A stretch of 64,000 bases of DNA from Thermohalobaculum sp951813525 (GTDB lineage: Bacteria > Pseudomonadota > Alphaproteobacteria > Rhodobacterales > Rhodobacteraceae), in assembly GCA_951813525.2 (NCBI GenBank), contig CATOTJ020000002.1:310001-374000 (forward strand), read 5' to 3'. A program made the position numbers and the translations under genes. Shown here one piece after another: positions 9,322-18,113 of the stretch; position 1 is the first letter of the stretch; each line of letters opens with the position of its first letter. The notes under the pieces are model-generated. The model ran no database searches and had not been told where the DNA came from. It saw only the letters and a list, made by a program, of their open reading frames with translations.

Positions 9322-9341
9322 TGCGCTGCGCCGCCGCCCGT

Positions 9342-10361
9342 TCAGGCGTCGATTGCTGTGACGTAGCTGGTATCGAGCAGGGTCTGGAGCGTGACCGTGT
9401 CCTTGACCAGCCCTTCCGATATGAACCAGTCCAACTGATCGCGAACCGAGGAGACATTCAATGCCGCGCCGTCGTTCAGGCGCATCGTGCCGTTGATGAT
9501 CGACGGTGCCGCCTTTTCGCGGGGGCGGTCGGCGTAGACATATTTATGGATCAGATCGACCATGGCATTGACGCCGTCATCGCCGCTGGCGCGGTCGATC
9601 ATCGTGGCGTTGTAATCGGCCACGCCCCTTGAGAAACCGTTGATGAAGGCTTCGGTTTTTGCCCGTTCGTTGGCCGCGCTGCCGGAAGACGTGAAGACGG
9701 TCGTGACCTGATAGTTCGGCAAATAGTCGGCGACATTGCCGATTATGTGAACCTTGCCCGATTTGGCCAGCGGTTTGGCGATATGGGGCACGATCGACCA
9801 GGCATCGATCTGACCCGATTTGAGTGCGCCGATGATCGCGCCGACCTTTTGCAAGGGTTTGAATTTCGGCGTTGCGCCCTCGGCGGCCGCGATTTTCGAG
9901 CCCATATAGTGAAAGGACGACCCGGCTGTTGTCATGCCATAGCTTTTGCCGTCCAGCCCCTTGGGTGAGGTCAACCCGGCCTGGAAGGCAGCGTCGGAGG
10001 CCAGGATCTTTTGGCCGTCGATGCCCGGTTCTTCCGACAACGCACCGCCGATAACCTTGATCGCACCCTTGTCGGCCAGCGAGATCAGCCCGCCGGAGAT
10101 GGCCGTCACGGCATAATCCACATCGCCTGACGCAATGGCGACCGCCATCGGTTGTGCCGCCTGAAAAAATTTGAATTCGATGTCCAGTCCGGCCTGGGCA
10201 AAGTAGTCGCGTTCGTATGCGATGAAGCTGCCGGAATGGCTGGTGAAGCGCAGGGCGCCGACTTTGATCTTGCCGATTGTCAGGCCTGCAAGCGCCGGGG
10301 CGGCGAGCGCGGCAGAGCCTGCGCCGATCAGGCCGAGGGTACGGCGTCTGGTGAGTGTCAT
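9342..10361 (-). CDS. ABC transporter substrate-binding protein, NMT1/SsuA-like
   Basis: 339 aa from ATG 10361, preceded by GGGAGG at good spacing. The N-terminus TRRRTLGLIGAGSAALAAPALA is a secretion signal with a Tat-like twin arginine, so the protein is periplasmic. The mature part has the two-lobe binding-protein pattern: KVGALRFTSHSGSFIAYERDYFAQAGLDIEF near the N-terminus, then SGDVDYAVTAISGG and LKSGQIDAWSIVPH, typical of NMT1/THI5-like sulfonate, nitrate and pyrimidine binders. It is the first gene of the leftward operon and is divergent from the aminotransferase at 10456. The roughly 95-base gap should hold both promoters. The ligand cannot be told from sequence. Confidence 0.88.
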   Translation of the reverse strand: MTLTRRRTLGLIGAGSAALAAPALAGLTIGKIKVGALRFTSHSGSFIAYERDYFAQAGLDIEFKFFQAAQPMAVAIASGDVDYAVTAISGGLISLADKGAIKVIGGALSEEPGIDGQKILASDAAFQAGLTSPKGLDGKSYGMTTAGSSFHYMGSKIAAAEGATPKFKPLQKVGAIIGALKSGQIDAWSIVPHIAKPLAKSGKVHIIGNVADYLPNYQVTTVFTSSGSAANERAKTEAFINGFSRGVADYNATMIDRASGDDGVNAMVDLIHKYVYADRPREKAAPSIINGTMRLNDGAALNVSSVRDQLDWFISEGLVKDTVTLQTLLDTSYVTAIDA

Positions 10362-10455
10362 GGTATCCTCCCTTGTCCACAGATGCGCCGCCCTTGCGGC
10401 GCGGGTCCGGACGTGATCCAGATTGAGCGGGGCAGGCAGCAGAGAGTCAAGACGG

Positions 10456-11379
10456 ATGAACGACCATGTATCGACCCACGAGGCGCAGGAGGACGCGCGC
10501 AACGAGGAGATCCTGATCTGGATCGACGGGCGCGTGGTGCCGCGGGCCGAAGCGGTGGTTTCGGTTTACGATTCGGGCTTTATGCTGGGCGATGGCATCT
10601 GGGAGGGCCTGCGCCTGCATGACGGGGTCATTCCGTTTCTGGACGCGCATCTGGACCGGTTGTTCGAAGCGGCGCTTTACGTGGACATGGACATTGGGCG
10701 GTCGCGCGGCGAGCTGAAAGCTGCGATTGCCGAGGTGTTGGCTGCCAACGAGATGGTCACGGATGTCCATTTGCGGCTGATGGTGACGCGCGGGCCCAAG
10801 GCAAAGCCTTTTCAGCACCCGCATCTGTCACGCTGGGGAACAACGACCGTCATCATCGCCGAACATTCGCGCCCGTCCGAGGATGTACTGAAGCGCGGTG
10901 TCAGGCTGCACACCGTGCCGCACCATCGCGGGCTGCCGTTGACCCAGGATGCCAAGCTGAATTCACATTCCAAGCTGAATTGCATCATTGCGTTGAACCA
11001 TGCGGTGCGCGCGGGCGCGGACGAGGCGCTGATGCTGGACCCTTTCGGGTTCGTGAACACGACCAATGCCTGCAATTTCTTTATTGTGCGTGGCGGCGCG
11101 GTTTGGACGTCGACCGGGGATTACTGCATGAACGGAATCACGCGGGGCAAGGTGATCGAGCTGTGTCGAGAGGCAGGAATTGAGTGCCTGGAGCGGAACT
11201 TTTCGCTGGTCGATACCTATGGCGCGGACGAGGCGTTTCTGACCGGGACATTCGGTGCCCAGGTCCCGGTCTTCGAGATAGATGGCAGGGTGATTGGCGG
11301 TGCCCGGCCCGGCCCGGTCTTTGGGCGTATTCGCGCACTTTACAAAGAGATGATCGCGGCGGAGGTGGCGCGTGGGTAG
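10456..11379 (+). CDS. Class IV aminotransferase (BCAT/D-amino-acid aminotransferase fold)
   Basis: 307 aa from ATG 10456. Fold-type IV PLP enzyme: the N-terminal strand IWIDGRVVPRAEAVVSVYDSGFMLGDGIWEGLR, the candidate PLP lysine in LNSHSKLN (about residue 172), and the phosphate-binding region ADEALMLDPFGFVNTTNACNFFIV with the usual E/D, N and T residues. Family members transaminate branched-chain or D-amino acids or, as ADC lyases, cleave aminodeoxychorismate; sequence alone does not decide. It is divergent from the ABC importer, so a nitrogenous imported substrate is possible but speculative. No co-directional partner follows. Confidence 0.85.
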   Translation: MNDHVSTHEAQEDARNEEILIWIDGRVVPRAEAVVSVYDSGFMLGDGIWEGLRLHDGVIPFLDAHLDRLFEAALYVDMDIGRSRGELKAAIAEVLAANEMVTDVHLRLMVTRGPKAKPFQHPHLSRWGTTTVIIAEHSRPSEDVLKRGVRLHTVPHHRGLPLTQDAKLNSHSKLNCIIALNHAVRAGADEALMLDPFGFVNTTNACNFFIVRGGAVWTSTGDYCMNGITRGKVIELCREAGIECLERNFSLVDTYGADEAFLTGTFGAQVPVFEIDGRVIGGARPGPVFGRIRALYKEMIAAEVARG

Positions 11380-11776
11380 ATGTGTGCGGATGACGGCACG
11401 CGGCGCCCGATTGGGTCGCAATCTGCGCGCACGCAAGCGCCGGATGGGTGAATTTCATCTGGGGACAGGTGTTCTCCGGCGCACGGCGGCCCTTGAGCCA
11501 ATGGGCTGTCCGCCCGGAAGGGCAGCGGGTCCATAGGTGCGGCCGGCGGTGCCGGCGGCCTGGACATTCTTTCGTGGCTGTCCCGATGGCGGTGCCACCG
11601 GCCCGGCCCTGCCACGAACAGGCGCGGGGATATCAAGAGCTCTTGCAGGGCGCTGCGCGAAGCGCCGGCTCAGGCCGCCCCGCTTGTCGATCCGTTTCGA
11701 TTCTCCCACCGACCGCGGGAAGAAGACTGGGTGGATTTGATCAAAATCGCGTGAAGCCCGGTCGGGTTTTCGGGTG
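11380..11776. other. Intergenic region without a recognisable gene
   Basis: Open frames on both strands (11448-11780 and 11455-11862) overlap each other, have low-complexity Arg/Pro/Gly-rich translations and match no family I know. The stretch has no ribosome site worth citing. It looks like GC-rich spacer, perhaps decayed sequence, leading into the TAGAGC repeat. Confidence 0.5.
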
Positions 11777-11883
11777 CTAGAGCACTTTCCAGCCTGACTG
11801 GATCCGTCAGGCGTCGCGAAGAGGCGACCAAGCAACGACTTAAGGCGCTCGATTTGAATCAATCAGATCGAAACCTGCTCTAA
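11777..11883. repeat. TAGAGC intergenic repeat, copy 2 (inverted)
   Basis: Reverse complement of the element at 7627-7733 with scattered differences: CTAGAGCACTTTCCAGCCTG at one end and AATCAGATCGAAACCTGCTC at the other. The inner palindrome CCTGAC-TGGATCC-GTCAGG is better preserved here than in copy 1, whereas the CGATCTGATT palindrome is partly lost. The shared ends and middle (TCGCGACGCC in the complement) show common origin. Confidence 0.75.
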
Positions 11884-11996
11884 TGCCCCGATCCTGCCTG
11901 GTCTGAAATGGGTAAGCCGATCGACCCGGTCTGTTCGGGGCAATCGGCTGTGCCTGTCTATGCGACGTAAGTCGGCGTTTGCCGCCTTCCTTCTGG

Positions 11997-12317
11997 TCAG
12001 ATACCGCAGGACTCGCCTTCCCCCATGGTGGTGATGACATTAGTGGTTTCGACGTCGAGATGGGCGTCTGCACGTGGCGTCAGCGGGGCGAAACCGCTTG
12101 CGTCGGCGTCGGGTCCAAGCTGCGACGGAGAACTGGCGAACTCGTCCCAGTCGATCACGTCATAGAAGGCCTGGTTCCCGGCAGGATAGTAATTGTCGAT
12201 CAGGATGTTTGTGTCGTGCTGCATCCGGAACTGGAACCAGTCGGTGGTCCAATCATCGCGGAGCGATCCGCCTGCCGCGCCTGATCCGCTCGTCATGTCA
12301 TTTGCATTCGTCATCAT
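11997..12317 (-). CDS. Orphan 106-aa acidic protein, C-terminus ...GEGESCGI
   Basis: 106 aa with a good ribosome site (AAGGA before ATGATG). No homologue is recognised. The first 20 residues are Gly/Ser/Asn-rich (NANDMTSGSGAAGG). A central part with many aromatics follows (DDWTTDWFQFRMQHDTNILIDNYYPAGNQAFYDVIDWDEF), then a Pro/Ala/Asp stretch and the end TTMGEGESCGI with the only cysteine. There is no signal peptide or membrane segment. It stands alone between gene-poor stretches. Size, composition and lone C-terminal Cys would fit a secreted effector or a modified-peptide precursor, but no modification enzyme is adjacent, so this is only a thought. Confidence 0.55.
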   Translation of the reverse strand: MMTNANDMTSGSGAAGGSLRDDWTTDWFQFRMQHDTNILIDNYYPAGNQAFYDVIDWDEFASSPSQLGPDADASGFAPLTPRADAHLDVETTNVITTMGEGESCGI

Positions 12318-12784
12318 TTTTTCCTTCGGGCTTGAATGTTTCGTTTTGACCAGCCCAAGGTGGCCGCCGCACGTTTCAGCCTGATTGCTGGAATCGGGCT
12401 TTTTGTTTCAGTTGTTTCAGCGGGTGTCGTGTCGGCAGGGGGAGGGCAGCCGGGACGGTCCTGGCTGTGCCCGCACGTTGCGATTTAGATGGTCGGCACT
12501 GGGAGGAAACTGACGGCAGAACTCGCAATTTGTGAAGCAGCGCACCCGATTGATATGCGCGGCGAGCCGAGGGTCATCGGCAAGCTGGTGGCGATCGGCA
12601 CAAAGGCGCCGACGGTTACGATATTCGGATATTCGTCGGAGAAACTAACTGCGGAAATGCGCGGGCGTTGCCGCCGGGTCTTTCCGTCGTCTGGGAAATC
12701 TGCCTACGCACCGCCGGTAGAAGATCCGCACTGCCTTGTTGGCATTGCCGAACACATCGGCGGGGCGCCTCTGGCCGTTCGGTC
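12318..12784. other. Intergenic region, no supported gene
   Basis: 467 bases between the orphan gene's start and pobA's stop. A frame at 12489-12788 (99 codons, plus strand) overlaps the pobA stop by four bases and resembles no family, with no clear ribosome site. The part next to 12317 must hold the promoter of the orphan gene. I see nothing else. Confidence 0.45.
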
Positions 12785-13954
12785 CTAGTATGGCAATCCG
12801 ACATAGTTTGTTGCCATCGCGCGCTGGGCATCTTCGCTTTCCCTGAGTGTCGCGAGTTCGGCCTTTTGGATGCGGTGGTTGAAGTCGCGTTGATCCGAGA
12901 AGCGGTGCAGCAGCATGGTCATCCACCAGGAGAACCGCTGGGTCTTCCAGACGCGGTCCAGGGCATCGGTGGAGTAGTTGTCCAGGCCGCCGGCATCGCC
13001 GTCGGCGTAGAACCGGGTCAGCGCGGCATAGAGATAGTGGACGTCCGAGGCGGCAGTGTTCAGGCCCTTTGCCCCGGTTGGGGGAACGATATGGGCGGCG
13101 TCGCCGCACAGAAAGAGGCGGCCCCAGCGCATCGGCTCGCACACGAACGATCGCAACGGCGCGATCGATTTTTCGATTGAAGGGCCGGTGATCAGCCCGT
13201 CGGCGATTTGGAGGGGCAGACGGCGCCGGAATTCGTCCCAGAAGGCGTCGTCGGACCAGTCGCCGGGGCTGTCCGAAAGCGGGCACTGGAGGTAGTAGCG
13301 CGAGAGGTTTACATTGCGCATGGAGCAAAGCGCAAAGCCGCGGGATGTGTTGGCGTAGAGAACTTCTTCGCTGACCGGCGGTGTTTCCGACAGGATGCCA
13401 AGCCAGCCGAACGGGTAGACCTGTTCGAATTCATGCCGGGCAGCGGCCGGGATGGTCTGGCGGCTGACGCCGTGGAACCCGTCGCAACCGGCGACATAGT
13501 CGCAGTCGATACGGATGTCGGACCCATCGATGGTGGCGGTGACGTGCGGTGCGCGTGTATCGGCGCCGTGGATTGTGACGCCTTCGGCTTCGAATACCGT
13601 TCGGGCGCCCGCTGCCGCACGGGCGTCGTAGAGATCGGCCGTCAGCTCGGTCTGACCATAGAGCGTGACGGACTTGCCGATCAGGCCGTGAAAATCGATG
13701 CGAAACATCTGGTCTTCATCGGCGATGACGGTGCCGTGGTGGATGAAACCTTCGCGGTCGAGACGGTCGGCGACCCCGGCCTGGCGCATCAGATCGACAA
13801 ATCCCGCTTCGAGTATCCCGGCCCGGATGCGCGAAAGCACATGGGCGCGGTTGCGCCGCTCGACGACGATATTGTCGATGCCCTTGCGGTGCAGCAACTG
13901 GCCGAGCAGCAGGCCCGACGGGCCGCCGCCGACGATGACGACCTCCGTACGCAT
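12785..13954 (-). CDS. pobA: 4-hydroxybenzoate 3-monooxygenase
   Basis: 389 aa, the usual length for PobA. It has the FAD motif VVIVGGGPSGLLLG at residues 4-17, the RAG segment RIRAGILEAG, the DG-type motif YVAGCDGFHGVSR (about 155-167) and the second FAD motif LFLCGDAAHIVPPTGAKGLN (about 280-299). Reaction: NADPH- and O2-dependent hydroxylation of 4-hydroxybenzoate to protocatechuate. ATG 13954 overlaps the stop of the upstream ThDP-enzyme gene by one base (TGATG), so the two are translationally coupled. No pobR-type regulator or ring-cleavage gene is next to it. Related salicylate- or gentisate-pathway hydroxylases are less likely. Confidence 0.88.
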   Translation of the reverse strand: MRTEVVIVGGGPSGLLLGQLLHRKGIDNIVVERRNRAHVLSRIRAGILEAGFVDLMRQAGVADRLDREGFIHHGTVIADEDQMFRIDFHGLIGKSVTLYGQTELTADLYDARAAAGARTVFEAEGVTIHGADTRAPHVTATIDGSDIRIDCDYVAGCDGFHGVSRQTIPAAARHEFEQVYPFGWLGILSETPPVSEEVLYANTSRGFALCSMRNVNLSRYYLQCPLSDSPGDWSDDAFWDEFRRRLPLQIADGLITGPSIEKSIAPLRSFVCEPMRWGRLFLCGDAAHIVPPTGAKGLNTAASDVHYLYAALTRFYADGDAGGLDNYSTDALDRVWKTQRFSWWMTMLLHRFSDQRDFNHRIQKAELATLRESEDAQRAMATNYVGLPY

Positions 13955-15684
13955 CAAGGGCCTCCGGTCCGGGTGATGGCGATATCCAGCAGGACCTGGC
14001 GCCGGTCTTGCGTGGCAACATGGATTGCCCGGTCCAGGGCGGCAGGCAGATCGCGCCCGTCGGTCACACGCTGCGTATAGGCGCGGGAGGCCTCGGCGGT
14101 GAGGGTGAAGTCGGGCCCGGGTTCCAGGTCGGTCAGCGGGACCTGGTTGGTGTGCGCTGCGTCTCCGCCGGGATAGAGACCCTGAACCGAATGGCGCACG
14201 GCGCCCCATTCCCGGTTGTTCAGGACCAGGGTGATGACGGGCAGGTCATGGCCCTCGGCCACCATATGGCAGGCTGTCGGATTGGCGAACATATAGCTGC
14301 CATCGCCCATGGTTGCGAAGATCAGGCGGCCCGGGTCCGCCATCTGCGCGCCCAGTGCTGCGGGCAGGCCCCAGCCAAGGCCGCCGGAATGGGGTTCCTG
14401 AAAGTAGCCGAGATGCTGATCGGGATTGAGGGCCGCCAGCGGGGCGCCAAGCTCGTGAAAGACGCTGGCGGGCCGGTCCTGGGCGGCGATGGCGCGGCCG
14501 AGACAGAGGCTGACCCAGTCCTTGGTCATCGGCGTGGTCGCGCCCGCCTCGGCCAATGCGATGGCTTTGGCCCGGGCATGATCAGACAGGGCGGCGATAC
14601 GGCTGCGCCGGTTGGCCAGCGCTGCGGTATCGCGCGCATGATCGGAGAGCGAGGAAGACAGCGCGTGGATGATTGCGGCGGTATCGCCTGCAAGCGTGAC
14701 ATCGGCGGGAAAGTTGCGCACCGGCGTGCGCGAAAAAAGCGGATCGGGACCGGCCTGAATGACCTCGGCATCGGTGCGCAGCGTAACGTGGTCCGGCCAC
14801 CAGGGCGCCAGGGCATCGAGGATCAGAACGACATCGGCCTGGGCCAACAGGTCGTCCGGGTTCACGCCGATTTGCATTGGATGGGACATCGGGATTGCGA
14901 TCTGATTGGCCCAGTAATGCGAGATGGGGAGTGCCCAGGTATTGGCCAGTTCCGCGAGGGCTGTGAAGCCTGCCTGGGTCCCGGCGCCGCGCTGCGCGAT
15001 GATCAGGGGGGTCTGTGCACGTGCCAGAAGCGATGCCGCCCGGTCGAGCGCGCCTGGGTCCGGTGCGGTTCTGACCGGGGCCAGCCGGGCAGGGGTGTCG
15101 ATAGTGTCCGCAGAAACCGGTTCGCACAGCACTTCGCGCGGCAATCCGAGATAGGCGGGACCTTTGGGGGTCGAGTTGGCGATCGCATAGGCGCGGTCGA
15201 GCAGGTCGGGAAGTTGCTCGGGGAAACGCAATTCATAGTCGAACTTTGTCGTCTCGCGGATTAGCGCGTGCTGATCGAACATCTCTTGACCCCACCCGAT
15301 GGGGACGGTGCGTGCGCCAAAGCGGCTGTGTTCGGTTGTCGGCGTGCGGCCCGACATCAACAGCATCGGGATTTGATCGCACCAGGCGTTGATGGCGCCG
15401 ATGGTGCCGTTGGCGAGCCCGACATTGGTGTGCAGCATGACCGCCTGTGCCTGGCCCGAAATCTGATAGAAGCCATGTGCCATCGAAACCGCGGCGTGTT
15501 CATGGGGCACGGTGACAGGCTCGGGCAGATCGAGGCCCTGGGCGCGGGCCTGGGCCAACCCTTCGATGATCGGCGGAAAATCGGTGCCGGAATTGGCGAA
15601 AACATGGGTGATGCCGAGCGCCTTAAGCTTGCTGAACAGCGCGCCGCCTGCGGTCAAACTGGGGGCGCTTCTATCGTCGGGCAT
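13954..15684 (-). CDS. ThDP-dependent decarboxylase/acetolactate-synthase-like enzyme
   Basis: 576 aa with the three-domain layout of the family. The N-terminal PYR domain has the catalytic Glu (VPHEHAAVSMAHGFY, about residues 60-75). A central Rossmann-like domain follows, then a C-terminal PP domain with the ThDP/Mg motif GDGSYMFANPTACHMV ending about 28 residues later in NN (VLNNREWG). The family includes acetolactate synthase, benzoylformate decarboxylase and related aromatic 2-oxoacid decarboxylases. Coupling to pobA (TGATG overlap) favours a 2-oxo acid on an aromatic route, but this is inference. It is the first gene of the leftward pair, with a start ATG at 15684. Confidence 0.82.
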   Translation of the reverse strand: MPDDRSAPSLTAGGALFSKLKALGITHVFANSGTDFPPIIEGLAQARAQGLDLPEPVTVPHEHAAVSMAHGFYQISGQAQAVMLHTNVGLANGTIGAINAWCDQIPMLLMSGRTPTTEHSRFGARTVPIGWGQEMFDQHALIRETTKFDYELRFPEQLPDLLDRAYAIANSTPKGPAYLGLPREVLCEPVSADTIDTPARLAPVRTAPDPGALDRAASLLARAQTPLIIAQRGAGTQAGFTALAELANTWALPISHYWANQIAIPMSHPMQIGVNPDDLLAQADVVLILDALAPWWPDHVTLRTDAEVIQAGPDPLFSRTPVRNFPADVTLAGDTAAIIHALSSSLSDHARDTAALANRRSRIAALSDHARAKAIALAEAGATTPMTKDWVSLCLGRAIAAQDRPASVFHELGAPLAALNPDQHLGYFQEPHSGGLGWGLPAALGAQMADPGRLIFATMGDGSYMFANPTACHMVAEGHDLPVITLVLNNREWGAVRHSVQGLYPGGDAAHTNQVPLTDLEPGPDFTLTAEASRAYTQRVTDGRDLPAALDRAIHVATQDRRQVLLDIAITRTGGP

Positions 15685-15784
15685 CGAACTCTCCGGCCGG
15701 GTCGGGGGGAGGATAGCGGGCCGACCGGGACCGGCGCAAGAAGCGGTGACTGAGGGGTTGGGGAGAGAGGCTTCTCTCGCCGCC

Positions 15785-15855
15785 CTCAGTCTTCATCACC
15801 ATCGTTATCGCCGCCCTTATCGCCGCCCTCATCACCGCCCTCATCACCGCCAATC
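15785..15855. repeat. Short tandem repeat, 12-base unit (ATCGCCGCCCTC-like)
   Basis: Four to five imperfect copies of a 12-base unit, such as TTATCGCCGCCC and TCATCACCGCCC, lie between the ThDP gene and the FKBP gene. On the minus strand one frame reads as repeats of Gly-Gly-Asp-Glu and ends in TGA, but it has no credible start. I treat it as non-coding simple repeat. Confidence 0.6.
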
Positions 15856-15946
15856 ACGGCGTCGTCACCCGGATGGCCGGGCCGCTTTCAATTGGCGCCG
15901 CGCCATGCAATACCCGCGCCCGACAAACATCGAAGCGGAGCTTGGC

Positions 15947-16348
15947 ATGCGCATTGCAGCTTTCATTCTGGCAGTTTTCTGTTTCGTTCTTCCAGCAGGG
16001 GCAGGTGAGATGACGACGACAGAGTCAGGGTTACAGTATCAGGATATCAAAGTGGGCGACGGTGCGAGCCCGGAGACCGGTCAGACCGTGATCGTGCATT
16101 ATACCGGCACGCTGGAGGACGGCTCGAAATTCGACAGCTCGCACGATCGCGGGCAGCCTTTTCGGTTCACCATTGGCGTTGGCAAGGTGATTAAGGGATG
16201 GGATGAGGGCGTATCGACCATGAAGGTTGGCGGAACCCGCAAGTTGGTGATCCCGCCTGACCTGGCATATGGCGCACGCGGCGCGGGCGGTGTCATTCCG
16301 CCGAACGCAACGATCAATTTCGATGTGGAATTGTTGGGCGTCGAGTAA
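15947..16348 (+). CDS. FKBP-type peptidyl-prolyl isomerase, exported
   Basis: 133 aa from ATG 15947, picked because GGAG lies 6 bases upstream and the chain then begins with a signal peptide (MRIAAFILAVFCFVLPAGAGE, cleavage after A-G-A). One FKBP domain fills the rest: VIVHYTGTLEDGSKFDSSHDRGQPFRF, then VIKGWDEGVSTMKVGG, and IPPDLAYGARGAGGVIPPNATINFDVELL, with the family's conserved aromatic and Asp residues. It should speed cis-trans isomerisation at prolines during periplasmic folding. It stands alone, with the hut terminator just 3' of it. Confidence 0.92.
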   Translation: MRIAAFILAVFCFVLPAGAGEMTTTESGLQYQDIKVGDGASPETGQTVIVHYTGTLEDGSKFDSSHDRGQPFRFTIGVGKVIKGWDEGVSTMKVGGTRKLVIPPDLAYGARGAGGVIPPNATINFDVELLGVE

Positions 16349-16370
16349 CTCGACCGGCCATCGAACCTCC

Positions 16371-16413
16371 GAAAAAAAATGTGCAACCGGCCTGTGGATC
16401 GCAGGGCGGTTGC
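16371..16413 (-). terminator. Rho-independent terminator of the hut operon
   Basis: Read on the minus strand, an inverted repeat GCAACCG...CGGTTGC (16413-16407 with 16389-16383) is followed within three bases by eight Ts (complement of the A-run at about 16372-16379). It lies 30 bases past the hutU stop. The FKBP gene converges on it. Confidence 0.6.
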
Positions 16414-16442
16414 GCTTCTTTGCGGGTCGGTTTTCGTCCCGG

Positions 16443-18113
16443 TCAGCCTGAAATGGCGGGCATTCTGAGACCGTGATCCTTGGCGCAGGCCAGCGCGTCT
16501 TCATACCCCGCATCGGCATGGCGGATAACGCCGGTGGCCGGATCATTCCACAGCACCCGTTCAAGCCGCCGTGCCGCATCTGCGCTGCCATCGCAGCAGA
16601 TGACCATTCCGGCATGTTGCGAGAAGCCGATACCGACGCCGCCGCCATGGTGCAGCGAGACCCAGGTGGCGCCCGATGCGGTGTTGACCAGCGCGTTCAG
16701 AAGCGGCCAGTCAGAGACCGCATCCGAGCCGTCGCGCATCGCTTCGGTTTCGCGGTTGGGTGAAGCGACCGAGCCGCTGTCGAGGTGATCGCGGCCAATG
16801 ACGAGCGGGGCCTTCAGTTCGCCCGAGGCAACCATCTCGTTGAAGGCGAGGCCCGCCTTGTGCCGGTCGCCGAGACCGATCCAGCAGATGCGCGCGGGCA
16901 GGCCCTGAAAGGCAATGCGTTCGCGTGCCATTTCCAGCCATTGGTGGAGATGGGTGTTCTCGGGAAAAAGCTCCTTCATCTTGGCATCGGTCCGGTAGAT
17001 GTCCTCTGGGTCGCCCGAGAGGGCGCACCAACGGAACGGGCCGATGCCACGGCAAAACAACGGGCGGATATAGGCGGGCACAAAGCCGGGGAAGGCAAAG
17101 GCGTTTTCAAGGCCTTCTTCCTTGGCGACCTGACGGATGTTGTTGCCGTAATCCAGCGTCGGGACGCCGTCGTTCCAGAAGTCGACCATGGCGGCGACAT
17201 GGGTCTTCATGCTGGCGCGCGCGGCCAGTTCGACTGCCTTGGGTTCGGTTTCGCGTTTGGTGCGCCATTCGGCAAGGGCCCAGCCCTGCGGAAGATAGCC
17301 GTTGGTCGGGTCGTGGGCCGAGGTCTGATCGGTGACGATGTCGGGGCGGACGCCCCGGGCGTGAAGTTCAGGGAAGATGTCCGCCGCGTTGCCGAGCAGG
17401 CCGACGGATTTCGCCTGTCCCGCCTTGGTCCAGGCGTCGATCATAGCCAGGGCTTCGTCCAGTGTCGTGGCCTTCTCGTCCAGGTACCTTGTGCGCAGGC
17501 GAAAATCGATGCGAGTCTCGTCGCATTCGACGGCAAGGCAGGAGGCGCCGGCAAAGACAGCGGCCAGCGGCTGGGCGCCGCCCATGCCGCCCAGGCCCGC
17601 TGTCAGGATCCAGCGGCCGGTTAGGTCGCCGTCATAGTGCTGGCGCCCTGCCTCGGCAAACGTCTCGTAAGTGCCCTGAACGATGCCCTGCGTGCCGATA
17701 TAGATCCACGATCCAGCGGTCATCTGGCCGTACATCATCAGGCCCTTGCGGTCCAAGTCGTTGAAGTGATCCCAGGTCGCCCAGTGCGGCACGATGTTCG
17801 AATTGGCGATCAGGACACGGGGCGCGTCGGCATGGGTGCGCAGGATCGCAACCGGTTTGCCGGATTGAACGAGAAGCGTCTCGTCGCCTTCCAAATCTTT
17901 CAGCCCGGCACAGATGCGGTCGAAGTCTTCCCATGTCCGCGCTGCCCGGCCGATGCCGCCATAGACCACCAGTTCGTGCGGATTTTCGGCCACATCCGGG
18001 TGCAGGTTGTTCATCAGCATCCGAAGCGGGGCTTCGGTCTGCCAGGACTTGGCGTTCAGCTGGGTGCCCGTGGGCGGGAAGACGTCGCGCAGGTTGTGGC
18101 GGGGGTCGGTCAT
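16443..18113 (-). CDS. hutU: Urocanate hydratase
   Basis: 556 aa, the normal length. Near-canonical family sequence: YGGIGRAARTWEDFD, MMYGQMTAGSWIYIGTQGIVQGTYETF, LTAGLGGMGGAQPLA (NAD-binding Gly-rich loop) and the active-site region CRGIGPFRWCALSGDPEDIYRTD with the conserved Cys. It adds water to urocanate to give imidazolonepropionate, using tightly bound NAD+. Last gene of the hutI-hutH-HIT-hutU operon; its ATG overlaps the stop of the HIT gene (ATGA). The terminator follows at 16413-16371. Confidence 0.97.
   Translation of the reverse strand: MTDPRHNLRDVFPPTGTQLNAKSWQTEAPLRMLMNNLHPDVAENPHELVVYGGIGRAARTWEDFDRICAGLKDLEGDETLLVQSGKPVAILRTHADAPRVLIANSNIVPHWATWDHFNDLDRKGLMMYGQMTAGSWIYIGTQGIVQGTYETFAEAGRQHYDGDLTGRWILTAGLGGMGGAQPLAAVFAGASCLAVECDETRIDFRLRTRYLDEKATTLDEALAMIDAWTKAGQAKSVGLLGNAADIFPELHARGVRPDIVTDQTSAHDPTNGYLPQGWALAEWRTKRETEPKAVELAARASMKTHVAAMVDFWNDGVPTLDYGNNIRQVAKEEGLENAFAFPGFVPAYIRPLFCRGIGPFRWCALSGDPEDIYRTDAKMKELFPENTHLHQWLEMARERIAFQGLPARICWIGLGDRHKAGLAFNEMVASGELKAPLVIGRDHLDSGSVASPNRETEAMRDGSDAVSDWPLLNALVNTASGATWVSLHHGGGVGIGFSQHAGMVICCDGSADAARRLERVLWNDPATGVIRHADAGYEDALACAKDHGLRMPAISG

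Noticed and set aside
11448..11862. Overlapping frames on both strands after the aminotransferase
   Set aside because: Low-complexity translations, no ribosome site, no homology recognised.
12489..12788. 99-codon plus-strand frame before pobA
   Set aside because: Overlaps the pobA stop, resembles no family and has no convincing start.
15671..15946. Possible Gly-Asp-Glu repeat micro-protein on the minus strand
   Set aside because: The frame has an upstream stop and no start with a ribosome site; better explained as a 12-base tandem repeat.
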